A stretch of DNA of 64,000 bases from Lachnospiraceae bacterium. Lineage in GTDB: Bacteria; Bacillota_A; Clostridia; Lachnospirales; Lachnospiraceae. Below the pieces are notes generated by a model. It searched no databases. It was not told where the DNA came from and was given only the letters and a program-made list of their open reading frames with translations. This document shows, one piece after another, positions 50,081-58,824 of the stretch (positions are counted from its first letter, which is position 1; every line of letters starts with the position of its first letter). The translations under genes were made by a program, and so were the position numbers. The stretch spans positions 22,091 to 86,090 of the forward strand of contig JAFZAZ010000034.1 in assembly GCA_017561985.1 (NCBI GenBank), in the 5' to 3' direction.

Positions 50081-52230
50081 TATTTCTCCTCCTCACCCGC
50101 CGGTAGATTGATGGCGAGTGCCCATTTTGTAGTATCATAAATTGCTGTGCTTCCGCTCTCGAAAACCTTGGCGTAAGTCAGCACAATAACGGGCTCATTG
50201 ATATTGTATTCGGTCGAAGTGCGCGCGTCGTTGTCGACGACGATGAACCGGATATGATTCTCCTGCACCAGCTGGATCAAATCGGCCGATGTCCGCGCCT
50301 CGTACATCTGCTTCACCTTCTGCTGCCGCATGTCCGTGTCATAGCCTGCGGACCACGCGTAATACGGCCATCCGTAGTAAAGCATCGCGCCGCCCATGAC
50401 GAAGCTGTTCAGCGAGTAGTACGGAGAGAGGAAAATGTCGTCCGAAGTCGCATTTTCCATAACCCAGGCAGTGATGGGATCGTCTTTAGGGAATCTCAGG
50501 TACAGCCCCTGCTTGATATCGTTTTTGCGAAGCACCGTGCGAAGGTCGTACAGACCTGTCACCGTCATCACAAGCACGAGGATCAGCGCCGCGATCTTCA
50601 CGCACGCTCCTCTTCGCTCCCACAGCCACACGATGAACATCGCAGCGGGGATGGCGAGAAGCATCAGGCTCATCATAACATACTTGTGGTTGACCGTGAT
50701 ATCGATCGTGAGCGACACGGTAAATGCAAACACGAACGGAGCCGCGAACGCAGCCCACACCCACTTGCGGGTGCCGTCCGAGAGCAGGAATGCCGCGAGC
50801 AGCACGAACGGAAGGATTCCGGTGAGCGTCATAATGTACTCCCACACACCGGGAAGCGACCTCACCTTCGCGAGGAATCCGAAGTAATACTTCGTCTCGA
50901 CAACCGAACCGTCGATGAAGAACTTCGTCGCGCCGAGCGTCATGATGACGGTCAGCCCCGCCGTGATCGCGTACTCCAGACGGTGATCCGCGACAAATGC
51001 AAGCAGGAACAACACGCAAAGGCATCCGATGACACACGCGCCGTTAAAGAAGCTGCACATGCCAAGCAATAGTCCCATTGCGATCGGTCTCACGTAGTTC
51101 TGCGGAAGCCATCCTTCCTTACTGAACACGGAATACCGGATCCCGAATCCGATCTTCTCAATCGGGAACAATTTGTATTCACGGTCCGTGTTCTGCATGC
51201 GGAATTCAATGTCCGCAAGACGGTCGCGGACACGCGCCGCAGCGCGGAACACAAGCGACAACAGCGCCATGATCACGATCAGCTGAACGCACAGACCGAT
51301 CGCCAGATGTCGCTGGTTACAATACACATTCAGGTTCCAGAGTCCCCAGTCCTCATGCTGCGTCGTTCCGACGAAATCCGTGTTGTCCTGGAACGCCTTC
51401 CACATGACGCTTCCGATCTTCTCCGGATCCGTGGCTTTGAGCACTTTGTCTGAGGGCTTTGAAAGGAAATCAAACACGGCGTCGCTGCTTCGGAACGCAA
51501 ACAAAAGGCCCGCGATATATCCCACCGCGCGCTTGCCGGTCAGCTTGACCGCAAGCACATACAGAAGGCAGAACGCGCCCGCAAAACAGATCGCACTCGG
51601 AAGGTTGAACGCATAGTCCAGACGCATGCCGAGGTACTCGAGATTACCGACCATAAACTGGAACAGGAAATGATATTTGATATCCTCCCCCGCAAAATGC
51701 GAGTACGAGGTCGGAATGTTCGATCCCTTGGAGAAGGACCGGATCATGCCGAGATGAGGGGCAAAATCACTGAACACGCTGTATCCGACGCGATACAGAT
51801 CGTTCTGGTAGCCGAACGTCCACCACATCAAAAACGCCGCAAAGAAGAAGGTATATACGGCAAATACAATCTCTCCCGCTTTGTACTTCCGGAAGCCCGA
51901 CCCGAGGCGGTGCAGCTGTTTTCTCCCGTGAAGGACGAACATGCCGACGCACACAAAGACCGCGGATGCAAACATCACGATCACATTGGCGATGGTGAGA
52001 GGCTCCTTCGCACCGCTGATGGATGCGACATACGCAGTCAGATACGTTGCCCATGTCATCGGAAGCACACCTGCGATATACCAAAGCGGGAACATCAAAA
52101 GAGCCGGTGTGATCACGATGCGCTTTCCGAAATACGTTCTTCTCGTAAACGCAAGAAGTCTCGGAAAACACAGGTTCGTAATGACCAGACCGGTCATGAA
52201 ATTGAGGATAATGTACAGAAGACCTAACAT
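50080..52230 (-). CDS. large polytopic membrane protein, probable GT-C glycosyltransferase
   Basis: 716 residues with about 12-13 membrane spans. The luminal loop FSDFAPHLGMIRSFSKGSNIPTSY has the acidic motif position expected in GT-C proteins, and FVGTTQHEDWGLWNLNVYCNQRHLAIG lies in another outer loop. A C-terminal soluble domain (about 575-716) contains TAWVMENATSDDIFLSP, as in other GT-39/DUF2298-like proteins. The precise family is not clear to me. It is first of a three-gene coupled operon, with a promoter at 52270-52299 within the recG 3' end. Confidence 0.72.
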   Translation of the reverse strand: MLGLLYIILNFMTGLVITNLCFPRLLAFTRRTYFGKRIVITPALLMFPLWYIAGVLPMTWATYLTAYVASISGAKEPLTIANVIVMFASAVFVCVGMFVLHGRKQLHRLGSGFRKYKAGEIVFAVYTFFFAAFLMWWTFGYQNDLYRVGYSVFSDFAPHLGMIRSFSKGSNIPTSYSHFAGEDIKYHFLFQFMVGNLEYLGMRLDYAFNLPSAICFAGAFCLLYVLAVKLTGKRAVGYIAGLLFAFRSSDAVFDFLSKPSDKVLKATDPEKIGSVMWKAFQDNTDFVGTTQHEDWGLWNLNVYCNQRHLAIGLCVQLIVIMALLSLVFRAAARVRDRLADIEFRMQNTDREYKLFPIEKIGFGIRYSVFSKEGWLPQNYVRPIAMGLLLGMCSFFNGACVIGCLCVLFLLAFVADHRLEYAITAGLTVIMTLGATKFFIDGSVVETKYYFGFLAKVRSLPGVWEYIMTLTGILPFVLLAAFLLSDGTRKWVWAAFAAPFVFAFTVSLTIDITVNHKYVMMSLMLLAIPAAMFIVWLWERRGACVKIAALILVLVMTVTGLYDLRTVLRKNDIKQGLYLRFPKDDPITAWVMENATSDDIFLSPYYSLNSFVMGGAMLYYGWPYYAWSAGYDTDMRQQKVKQMYEARTSADLIQLVQENHIRFIVVDNDARTSTEYNINEPVIVLTYAKVFESGSTAIYDTTKWALAINLPAGEEEK

Positions 52231-52267
52231 ATTTTCCCCCCGATGCTAAGGTGAACTCAGAGTCTCT

Positions 52268-54286
52268 TTAGTATACCACATCAGACTGCCCTTCTGCAAG
52301 ACAAAGCTTGCATGCGCGCTCATATTCACGCTCCGTAAGAGAGCTCACCGCATGCTTTGCCAACGTGAGCACTTCGGCGTCCCGGATCGGGTCCGCAATG
52401 CGGAAAATCTCCTCTCCGCTCTGCCGTATTCCGAAGAAATCGCCGGGTCCGCGCATCGTGAGATCCTTCTCCGCGATCGCAAAACCGTCCGTCGCCGTGA
52501 GAAGCACCGAGAGCCTCTCCTTTGCATCCGCGGAATCGTTCCCCTGCATGAGAATACAATACGACTGTTTCTCGCCTCGTCCGACGCGTCCGCGCAGCTG
52601 ATGAAGCGCGGCGAGGCCGAATCTCTCGGCGTCCTCGATCAGGATAACCGTCGCGTTCGCTACGTCGACGCCGACCTCCACGACCGTCGTGCTCACGAGA
52701 ATGTCCGTCTCGTGCGCGGCAAATCTCTGCATGACGTCGGTCTTCTCCTTCGCGCTCATCCTGCCGTGCAGCGTGTCGATCCGCACCGTGCCGGGAAGCT
52801 CCTCGGCAAGACGCGCCGCGCAGTCGGCGACATTTTCCGCATCCAGACCGTCGCTCTCCTCGATCAGCGGGCAGATCACGTACGCCTGCTCTCCCGCCGC
52901 AACATGCTCCGCAAGGAAGCGGAACGCGCGCGGCCGGTACGACGTGTCGACGACTGCCGTGCGTATTCTCTGCCGGTTCGAGGGCATCTCGTCCAGGATC
53001 GAAACGTCGAGGTCCGCGTACATCATCATCGCAAGCGTGCGCGGGATCGGCGTTGCGCTCATGAGAAGCACGTGCGGAACGTCGCCCTTGTCGATCAGCT
53101 TTCTGCGCTGCTCGACGCCGAAGCGATGCTGCTCGTCGATGATAATCAAACCGAGTTTCGCAAACTCCACCGCCTGCTGGAACAGCGCGTGCGTGCCGAC
53201 CAGTACATGGATCTCGCCGGAGGCAAGTTCGTTTCGGATGTTTCTCTTCTCCGCGGCCGTCATCGAGCCGACCAGCATTCCCACGCGGATCCCGAACGGG
53301 GTAAGTCGTTTCGTAAGTTCGTTGTAATGCTGCTTTGCAAGCACTTCCGTGGGCACCATAAGCGCCGACTGGCATCCCGCCTCGGCGGACGCTGCCATCG
53401 CAAGCTCCGCGATGATCGTCTTGCCGGAGCCGACATCGCCCTGAAGCAGACGCTGCATCGGACGGTTTCCTCCGAGGTCCGCAAAGATCTCCGCCCACGT
53501 CCTTCTCTGCGCCCCCGTAAGCTCGTACGGAAGGCTCGCTGTCAGGCGGTCGGCAATCCCGTCACTCCGCATCGGGAAGCGGTTCGGGAGCTGTTCCGTC
53601 TTCTCGCGGAGACACCGCACCGAAAGCAGAAACGCGAAAAATTCATCAAACGCAAAACGCCGGATCGCATCCTGCGTCACTTCCTCGCTCTTCGGAAAAT
53701 GCACTTCCTCATACGCCTCGCGAAGCCTCATCAGGCGGTTTTCGCGCACGATTCCCGCGGGCAGGCGCTCCTCGATCTCACAGTTGTCGAGCGCCGTGCG
53801 GACCGCCTTGGCGATCGCGTTGGTCGTGACTCCCGAGGTGAGCCCGTACACGGGGTGAAGCGTCTTCATCTTCTCGCGGTACGCCTCCGGCGTATACATC
53901 TCCGGTTGGAGCAGACACAGCTCGCCGCGCACCTTGGAAACGCGGCCGCGCAGGAAGATAAACCTCGCGATCGCGATCTGCTTGCGAATGTACGGCTGGT
54001 TGAACCATTTTACAGAGATTTTTCCGGACGTGTCCTGAAAGCGGCACGACAGCATCGTTCCGCGGTTCGTGCGGATCATCGTGGGGTTGCCGACAAACGT
54101 GCCGAGAAACGTCATGAGACGCCCCTCCGCAGCGGACGCAACCGGCCGCTCCGACTCGTACTTCTCGTAGCGTTTCGGCAGGTAATCCAGAAGCTCGCCG
54201 ACCGTCTTGATGTGAAGCTTCTGATACGCTTCCGCAGACTTCGGCCCGATGCCCTTCAATTTGGAGATGGGATCGTTTCGGTTCAT
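52268..54286 (-). CDS. recG: ATP-dependent DNA helicase RecG
   Basis: 672 residues. An N-terminal wedge domain starts with LKGIGPKSAEAYQKLHIKTV (about 9-28). Walker A GDVGSGKTIIAELA (about 284-297), IIDEQHRFGVEQR (DEQH box, about 379-391), SATPIPRTLAM, and the C-terminal helicase motifs TTVVEVGVDVANA and HQLRGRVGRG. It remodels stalled forks and Holliday junctions. GGAGGGAGT stands just before ATG 54286. The fakA gene lies 81 bases upstream. Confidence 0.96.
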   Translation of the reverse strand: MNRNDPISKLKGIGPKSAEAYQKLHIKTVGELLDYLPKRYEKYESERPVASAAEGRLMTFLGTFVGNPTMIRTNRGTMLSCRFQDTSGKISVKWFNQPYIRKQIAIARFIFLRGRVSKVRGELCLLQPEMYTPEAYREKMKTLHPVYGLTSGVTTNAIAKAVRTALDNCEIEERLPAGIVRENRLMRLREAYEEVHFPKSEEVTQDAIRRFAFDEFFAFLLSVRCLREKTEQLPNRFPMRSDGIADRLTASLPYELTGAQRRTWAEIFADLGGNRPMQRLLQGDVGSGKTIIAELAMAASAEAGCQSALMVPTEVLAKQHYNELTKRLTPFGIRVGMLVGSMTAAEKRNIRNELASGEIHVLVGTHALFQQAVEFAKLGLIIIDEQHRFGVEQRRKLIDKGDVPHVLLMSATPIPRTLAMMMYADLDVSILDEMPSNRQRIRTAVVDTSYRPRAFRFLAEHVAAGEQAYVICPLIEESDGLDAENVADCAARLAEELPGTVRIDTLHGRMSAKEKTDVMQRFAAHETDILVSTTVVEVGVDVANATVILIEDAERFGLAALHQLRGRVGRGEKQSYCILMQGNDSADAKERLSVLLTATDGFAIAEKDLTMRGPGDFFGIRQSGEEIFRIADPIRDAEVLTLAKHAVSSLTEREYERACKLCLAEGQSDVVY
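52270..52299 (-). promoter_or_regulatory. promoter for the glycan operon, inside the recG 3' end
   Basis: Minus-strand extended -10 TGTGGTATACT (TATACT at 52275-52270); TTGCAG at 52299-52294 with 18-base spacing. Confidence 0.5.
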
Positions 54287-54329
54287 ACTCCCTCCGCGTC
54301 GTTGCTGTCATTTTCCGACAAATGCACAA

Positions 54330-54359
54330 ACGCCGGCTGCCCCGTAGCGCAACCGGCGT
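54330..54359 (-). terminator. GC-rich hairpin after fakA
   Basis: Complementary ACGCCGG and CCGGCGT arms (54330-54336, 54353-54359) with a partly paired interior; on the minus strand TTTGTGCATTTG follows. It lies 9 bases after the fakA stop, a weak terminator or attenuator before recG. Confidence 0.5.
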
Positions 54360-54367
54360 CAATAGAC

Positions 54368-56041
54368 TTACTCTACCGAAACTACGTAGTAGTAGATCGG
54401 CTGACCGCCGCAGTGAACTTCCACGTCCACGAGCGGGTATTTTTCGGAGAAGCGCGCCGCCATAGCGTTCGCCTGATCCTCCGTGATATCGCTTCCGTAG
54501 TAGATGCTGAGAAGGCCTGCATCGTCGTCCATCATCGTGTCGATCATCTCAAGCGTCGTGTCGTCGATGTCCGCGCCTACAGCCTTGATTCCCTCGTCCG
54601 TGATACCCATGATATCGGACTCGTGAATCTCGTGGCCCTCGAAGCTCGTGTCGCGAACCGCATACGTCACCTGGCCGCTCTTGACATACGAGAGCGCCTC
54701 GATCATGGCGTCTTTGTTCTCCTCTGCCGAAGCATCCGGCGAGAATGCGATGACCGCGCTGATTCCCTGCGGAACCGTCTTGGTCGGGATCACGATGATC
54801 TCCTTGTCCTTCACAAGCAGCTTCGCCTGCTCTGCGGCAAGGATGATATTCTTGTTGTTGGGAAGGATGAACACCGTGTCGGCCGCAACATCGTTCACAG
54901 CCGTGATCATGTCCTCCGTGCTCGGGTTCATCGTCTGGCCGCCCTCGATCAGGCGATCGACGCCGAGCTCGCGGAAAATGGCATCCATTCCCGAGCCGCA
55001 GGAAACCGAAACAAAACCGAACGGCTTGCGCTCAACGGGCTTTGCCTCCTCCTGCTGCGCCGCCTTCTCTTCCTCCATGATGACGCGCTCGTTGTGCTCC
55101 TCGCGCATGTTGTCGATCTTCATGCGGGAAAGCTGTCCGTACGTGAGCGCCTTCTGAATTGCGAGACCGGGGTCGTTCGTGTGAACATGCACCTTCACAA
55201 CGTCGTCGTCCGCAACACACACGATGGAATCGCCGATCGACGAGAGGTACGCCTTGAAGGCTGCCTCCTCCGCCATCGTGAACTCGCGGTGGTTGAGAAG
55301 AATGATGAACTCCGTGCAGTATCCGAATTTGATGTCGGCAGTCGAGATGTCCGTGGCAGCAGCGCCCTTGCCGGAACGCTTCTTCTCCTCGGTGCTCTCC
55401 GCCTCTTCAAACGTGTAATCAACTTCTTTGCCGAGCAGGCAGTCAAGCGCGCCCTTCATCACTTCGAGAAGACCCGTGCCGCCGGAGTCGACAACTCCCG
55501 CCTCCTTCAGCACCGGAAGAAGTTCCGGCGTGTAGTCCAGCGCTTCCTGCATTCTGGCTACGATCTGTGTAAAGAAATCCTCCAGATCCGTGCTGACGCC
55601 GACAAGCTCGGCCGCACGCTCGGAACCTGCTCTCGCCACCGTGAGAATGGTTCCTTCCTTCGGCTTCATAACCGCATTGTACGCGGTGTCCACCGCTCTT
55701 GCAAAACTCTCCGCCGCGATCGGAATGGTAATCTCGTCATAATCGCGAACAACCTTGGAAAAACCGCGGAGCAACTGGGAAAGGATAACACCCGAGTTGC
55801 CTCTCGCACCCTTCAGCGAACCGGAAGACATCGCCTTCGCGATCGCTTTCATGCTGGGCTCCGCCTGGTTGACTTCCTTGACCGCAGAGAGTATCGTCAG
55901 CGTCATGTTCGTACCGGTATCGCCGTCCGGCACCGGAAATACATTCAACTCGTTGATGATCTCTTTCTTGGACTCCAGGTTCTTCGCACCCGCAAGAAAC
56001 ATCTTGCGCATCAGTGCGGCATCCACTGTCTGCAACGCCAC
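54368..56041 (-). CDS. fakA: fatty acid kinase FakA-like (DAK2 domain)
   Basis: 557 residues. N-terminal DhaL/DAK2 domain with VFPVPDGDTGTNM (about 31-43, the Asp/Asn metal site) and GARGNSGVILSQLLRGF (78-94); a DAK phosphatase/DegV-linking C-terminal domain with NNKNIILAAEQAKLL (about 398-412). FakA phosphorylates FakB-bound fatty acid for membrane lipid synthesis. GTG 56041 is the start, with AAGGAGG 8 bases upstream. It is next to an Asp23 gene, as in B. subtilis yloU-yloV. Confidence 0.92.
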   Translation of the reverse strand: MALQTVDAALMRKMFLAGAKNLESKKEIINELNVFPVPDGDTGTNMTLTILSAVKEVNQAEPSMKAIAKAMSSGSLKGARGNSGVILSQLLRGFSKVVRDYDEITIPIAAESFARAVDTAYNAVMKPKEGTILTVARAGSERAAELVGVSTDLEDFFTQIVARMQEALDYTPELLPVLKEAGVVDSGGTGLLEVMKGALDCLLGKEVDYTFEEAESTEEKKRSGKGAAATDISTADIKFGYCTEFIILLNHREFTMAEEAAFKAYLSSIGDSIVCVADDDVVKVHVHTNDPGLAIQKALTYGQLSRMKIDNMREEHNERVIMEEEKAAQQEEAKPVERKPFGFVSVSCGSGMDAIFRELGVDRLIEGGQTMNPSTEDMITAVNDVAADTVFILPNNKNIILAAEQAKLLVKDKEIIVIPTKTVPQGISAVIAFSPDASAEENKDAMIEALSYVKSGQVTYAVRDTSFEGHEIHESDIMGITDEGIKAVGADIDDTTLEMIDTMMDDDAGLLSIYYGSDITEDQANAMAARFSEKYPLVDVEVHCGGQPIYYYVVSVE

Positions 56042-56117
56042 TTTACGTTCCTCCTTCTGCCCTCGGCGCGCACTGCGCCCGGCCGGTATCTGTCCGTCCG
56101 ACCCAGGGGCTCCGTTC

Positions 56118-56474
56118 TCAGTCGATCACGCGTACGCCATCGACGAAAACATTTATTTTTTCTACCGTCAGACCCGAGAACTCTTCCACCCGGTATTTGA
56201 CGGTTTCACACAGATTCTGGCAAACCGTTGCAACACTGATCCCGTAGGAAACAATGATGTGCAGGTCGATCGAAAGACGATTGCCGTTACACTGTACATG
56301 GACACCGTGACTGAGACTCTCGCGGCGCAGAAGCTTCGCAAGACCGTCCTTCATGCTCACAGCGGACATTCCGACCACGCCGAAATTCTCGACAGCAGCC
56401 GATCCCGCATACTGAGCGATCACATCCATATCGATAAAGACTTCCCCGTATTTGTTCTCCAAAGTACCGTCCAT
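56118..56474 (-). CDS. Asp23/Gls24 family protein (YloU-like)
   Basis: About 118 residues from the ATG at 56474 (AAAGAGGTG upstream). Y-G-EVFIDMDVIAQYAGSAAVENFGVVGM near the start, LSIDLHIIVSYGISVATVCQNL and a C-terminal VEKINVFVDGVRV are the Asp23 fold pattern. It is always beside FakA in this group. Its role is in cell envelope or lipid stress; exact function is unknown. Confidence 0.9.
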   Translation of the reverse strand: MDGTLENKYGEVFIDMDVIAQYAGSAAVENFGVVGMSAVSMKDGLAKLLRRESLSHGVHVQCNGNRLSIDLHIIVSYGISVATVCQNLCETVKYRVEEFSGLTVEKINVFVDGVRVID

Positions 56475-56594
56475 GATACACCTCTTTCCCGCGCGCAGCC
56501 TCTTCCCCGGCACCGCGCACGCATTTCGGGATCCGTATCCACAAACCCCCGCATATTATAGTACAAAGATGCGAAAAATGCAAGTGTACAACAA

Positions 56595-56635
56595 GAGAGT
56601 CCGATACGGCAGACAAACCGCCCTATCGGACTCTC
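56595..56635 (-). terminator. hairpin after rpmB
   Basis: GAGAGTCCGATA (56595-56606) pairs perfectly with TATCGGACTCTC (56624-56635); the inner part also pairs (CGGC/GCCC). The trailing T-run on the minus strand is poor (TTGTTG). Confidence 0.7.
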
Positions 56636-56653
56636 AAAGCTTTGAATTCAAAA

Positions 56654-56851
56654 TTAGGCACGCTCCACAAGGCCGGATCTGAGGCAGGCCGTGCATACAT
56701 GCATCTTCTTCGTAGTTCCGTTCACTTTTACATGAACCGACTTAACATTGGACTTCCACATTCTGTTGGCACGTCCGGAAACCTGACTTCTCGTAATGCT
56801 GATCTGTCTTCCGAACAGAGCGCCTTTATCACAGATATCACACTTTGCCAT
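56654..56851 (-). CDS. rpmB: 50S ribosomal protein L28 (zinc-ribbon form)
   Basis: 65 residues. MAKCDICDKGALFGRQIS with SGRANRMWKSNV and TTKKMHVCTACLRSG; two C-x2-C pairs (4/7 and 53/56) bind zinc, the so-called C-plus form. AAAGGAGGT lies 7 bases before ATG 56851. The open frame runs on upstream to 56929 but has no start signal there. Confidence 0.95.
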   Translation of the reverse strand: MAKCDICDKGALFGRQISITRSQVSGRANRMWKSNVKSVHVKVNGTTKKMHVCTACLRSGLVERA

Positions 56852-56900
56852 GATATCGCACCTCCTTTGACAAATGGACTGAAAAAACCCGAACATTGAC

Positions 56901-56929
56901 ATAATATCAAACTTGTTCGCAAAATGCAA
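56901..56929 (-). promoter_or_regulatory. promoter for rpmB
   Basis: TTGCAT (56929-56924), 17-base spacer, TATTAT (56906-56901), 49 bases before the rpmB start, just beyond the gerW stop at 56933. Confidence 0.7.
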
Positions 56930-56932
56930 GGA

Positions 56933-57391
56933 TTATTTTTTCTTTTTTTCGGGTTTCTGCTCGGTCTCGTCGGCAGCGTCGTTTTCCTTCAAAATCTCGT
57001 CCGCAAGACGGTCGATCGTCTCCTCGGGAACCTCATTTTCCTTGTCCTTCTTGCCGATCATCGTCTTCACGCGCTGCACCACATCGGGAAGCATCTCGAA
57101 GATCCTCGACATCGTATCCTGATCCTTGATCGTGATCAGACGCGTGTTGCCGTCGCGGATGATCAAAACAGCGCACGGGGACATCTTTCCGCCCATCGCG
57201 CCCGTCGCACGGTTCTTCGCATCCTTGTTGAACGCGCCCGCGCCCACTGCAAATGCAACGTCCACGAGCGGAATGATCACCGTTCCGTCCTCGAGCGTTC
57301 TCGCGTCACCCACCACACTCTTTGTGGAGACAAAGCCCTCCATACCGGTCAGAAGGTTTTGTACCGTTTCCTTGAAATTCACATCAGCCAT
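56933..57391 (-). CDS. gerW: GerW/YtfJ family sporulation protein
   Basis: 152 residues. TVQNLLTGMEGFVSTKSVVGDARTLEDGTVIIPLVDVAFAVGAGAF followed by GKMSPCAVLIIRDGNT are the GerW/YtfJ core. In B. subtilis the protein is made in the forespore and is needed for germination by some receptors. The C-terminal 35 residues are very charged (KEN..EVPEET...KKKK). GGAGAG lies 8 bases before ATG. It is last in a five-gene set. Confidence 0.9.
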   Translation of the reverse strand: MADVNFKETVQNLLTGMEGFVSTKSVVGDARTLEDGTVIIPLVDVAFAVGAGAFNKDAKNRATGAMGGKMSPCAVLIIRDGNTRLITIKDQDTMSRIFEMLPDVVQRVKTMIGKKDKENEVPEETIDRLADEILKENDAADETEQKPEKKKK

Positions 57392-57434
57392 GTCTTCTCT
57401 CCTTCCGCGGGCCGTTCCCGCTAAATAATTTCTC

Positions 57435-58490
57435 TCACGCGGCCTCGTCCTCGTGATGCAGCAGTTTCTTTACGTCAGCCGGCGTACCGGTCATCGTCTC
57501 TTTCACTTTTTCGAACTCTTTGCGAACCTTCCGGATGTTCTTGTCGCGCCAGATGCTGAACGCCCGGATGGCCACGCCCCACAGCCGTATTCTACCGCGG
57601 ATATCACCCTCGGCGAGGAGCATTTTCCGCTCGAACTCCGGTATCACAACCACGTGGTCCCCGTACCAGGGATACAGGTTGGCAGCGATTCCGAAGAGCA
57701 ATCCCGTCTTGTCGGGATCGTCCATGCCGAAGGTAACCTCCGCATGTCCCTTCCTCGGCGCCAGATGCTTAAGGAGCCATTTGGTGTACTTCCACAGCTT
57801 ACCGACCGCCTCCTTGGTCGACTTCTTCGTCAAATACCGCTTCAGCAGATCCTTGCGCTTCGAGAACAGCTCCAGCACGCTCTCAAGCGTCTCCTGCGCA
57901 TCCTCGATGCGGTCGCCGAACGATTTCTTTTTCTTCGGCTGCGGCTCTTCCGCGGCCTGTTCCGCGGTGTCGGGCCTGTCCTCTGCTGTTTCTGCGGTGT
58001 CGGGCTTGTCGCCTTCTGCTTCAGAGGTTTCATGTTTCGCTCCTTCAGTCTCTGCGCTGTCAGGCTTCACACTCTCCGTCTCTGCAGTCTCAGGCTTATC
58101 ACCTTCCGTTTCAGAGGTCTCCGGCTTGTCGCCTTCAGTCTCTGCCGCGCTCTCGGGAGCCTCATTTTCCGGCTTATGATCATCCTCGGTTTCGGCGGCT
58201 TCCTTCGGGTAGACGACACTGTCGCCCTTCTTGCCGAAGAACCACAAAAACCGGAGTTTCTTCCAAACATTCCTGTCCTCGTCGGTCTCGATCTTCAGGC
58301 TTATGCAGCGGAACAACCAATGGACGCGGACGTTCACGTCCTTGAAATAGCCGTCCGCGGAGTCCACGATGCCGGACGCCCGATAACGGATCGGCACAAA
58401 CAGGATCAGCAGCAAAAGCAGCAGGATCAGTCCCAGTATGCTTAGGATGGTGATCCCGAGAATCTTTAGAATCAGCAAAACGATCCCCAT
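57435..58490 (-). CDS. DUF2953 membrane protein with an acidic repeat (YtfI-like)
   Basis: 351 residues. A strong N-terminal membrane span (about 7-32) precedes FVPIRYRASGIVDS; the C-terminal half (KGHAEVTFGMDDPDKTGLLFGIAANLYPWYGDHVVVIPEF, about 246-285) is the DUF2953 signature. Residues about 97-180 are low-complexity acidic repeats of about 11 residues (ETEGDKPET type). DUF2953 and GerW are neighbours in B. subtilis (ytfI-ytfJ), and here too. AGGAGG stands 5 bases before ATG 58490. Confidence 0.85.
   Translation of the reverse strand: MGIVLLILKILGITILSILGLILLLLLLILFVPIRYRASGIVDSADGYFKDVNVRVHWLFRCISLKIETDEDRNVWKKLRFLWFFGKKGDSVVYPKEAAETEDDHKPENEAPESAAETEGDKPETSETEGDKPETAETESVKPDSAETEGAKHETSEAEGDKPDTAETAEDRPDTAEQAAEEPQPKKKKSFGDRIEDAQETLESVLELFSKRKDLLKRYLTKKSTKEAVGKLWKYTKWLLKHLAPRKGHAEVTFGMDDPDKTGLLFGIAANLYPWYGDHVVVIPEFERKMLLAEGDIRGRIRLWGVAIRAFSIWRDKNIRKVRKEFEKVKETMTGTPADVKKLLHHEDEAA
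57965..58150 (-). repeat. acidic in-frame repeats in the DUF2953 gene
   Basis: About seven imperfect units of 33 bases coding ETEGDKPETS/A-like stretches. Units are degenerate at third positions. Confidence 0.6.
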
Positions 58491-58502
58491 ACCGGCCTCC
58501 TG

Positions 58503-58802
58503 TCACAAATACTCCGAGACATCCCACTGGCCCTTCTTCGCCAGATCATCCACAATCTGACGGACGAGCTCGAGTGCCTCCTTCTTGCTCTTTGCAAGAC
58601 CGAACACGGTGATATCGCGCTTTCCCGCCTCAAACTTCGCGTACGAAAGCGGCGCAATCTCCATCATTCCGTTCGTCGCCTCGGAGTGCATCACGCAAAA
58701 AACTCCCTCGCCCCCGCGTTTCCTGCGGACCGCGCGGACCATCGTCCCGAGTTCCGGAGCATCCGTTTCGGTCGTTCTGAGCTTTTTGCTGAGTTTGAGC
58801 AT
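58503..58802 (-). CDS. small hypothetical protein
   Basis: 99 residues; ATG 58802 follows GGGGG at 4 bases. The frame runs open to 58862 without a start signal. The C-terminal half has a regular helix with KSKKEALELVRQIVDDLAKK. Basic N-terminus, no membrane span. No family recognised. Co-oriented and 12 bases from the DUF2953 gene. Confidence 0.6.
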   Translation of the reverse strand: MLKLSKKLRTTETDAPELGTMVRAVRRKRGGEGVFCVMHSEATNGMMEIAPLSYAKFEAGKRDITVFGLAKSKKEALELVRQIVDDLAKKGQWDVSEYL

Positions 58803-58824
58803 GATACCCCCGATCGCTACCCGA

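Noticed and set aside
52352..56200. A 1282-codon open frame on the plus strand opposite recG and fakA
   Set aside because: It is a GC-rich mirror frame: both genes beneath it have clear motifs, Shine-Dalgarno sites and known families, whereas the mirror translation is Arg/His/Leu/Val-biased and has no domain.
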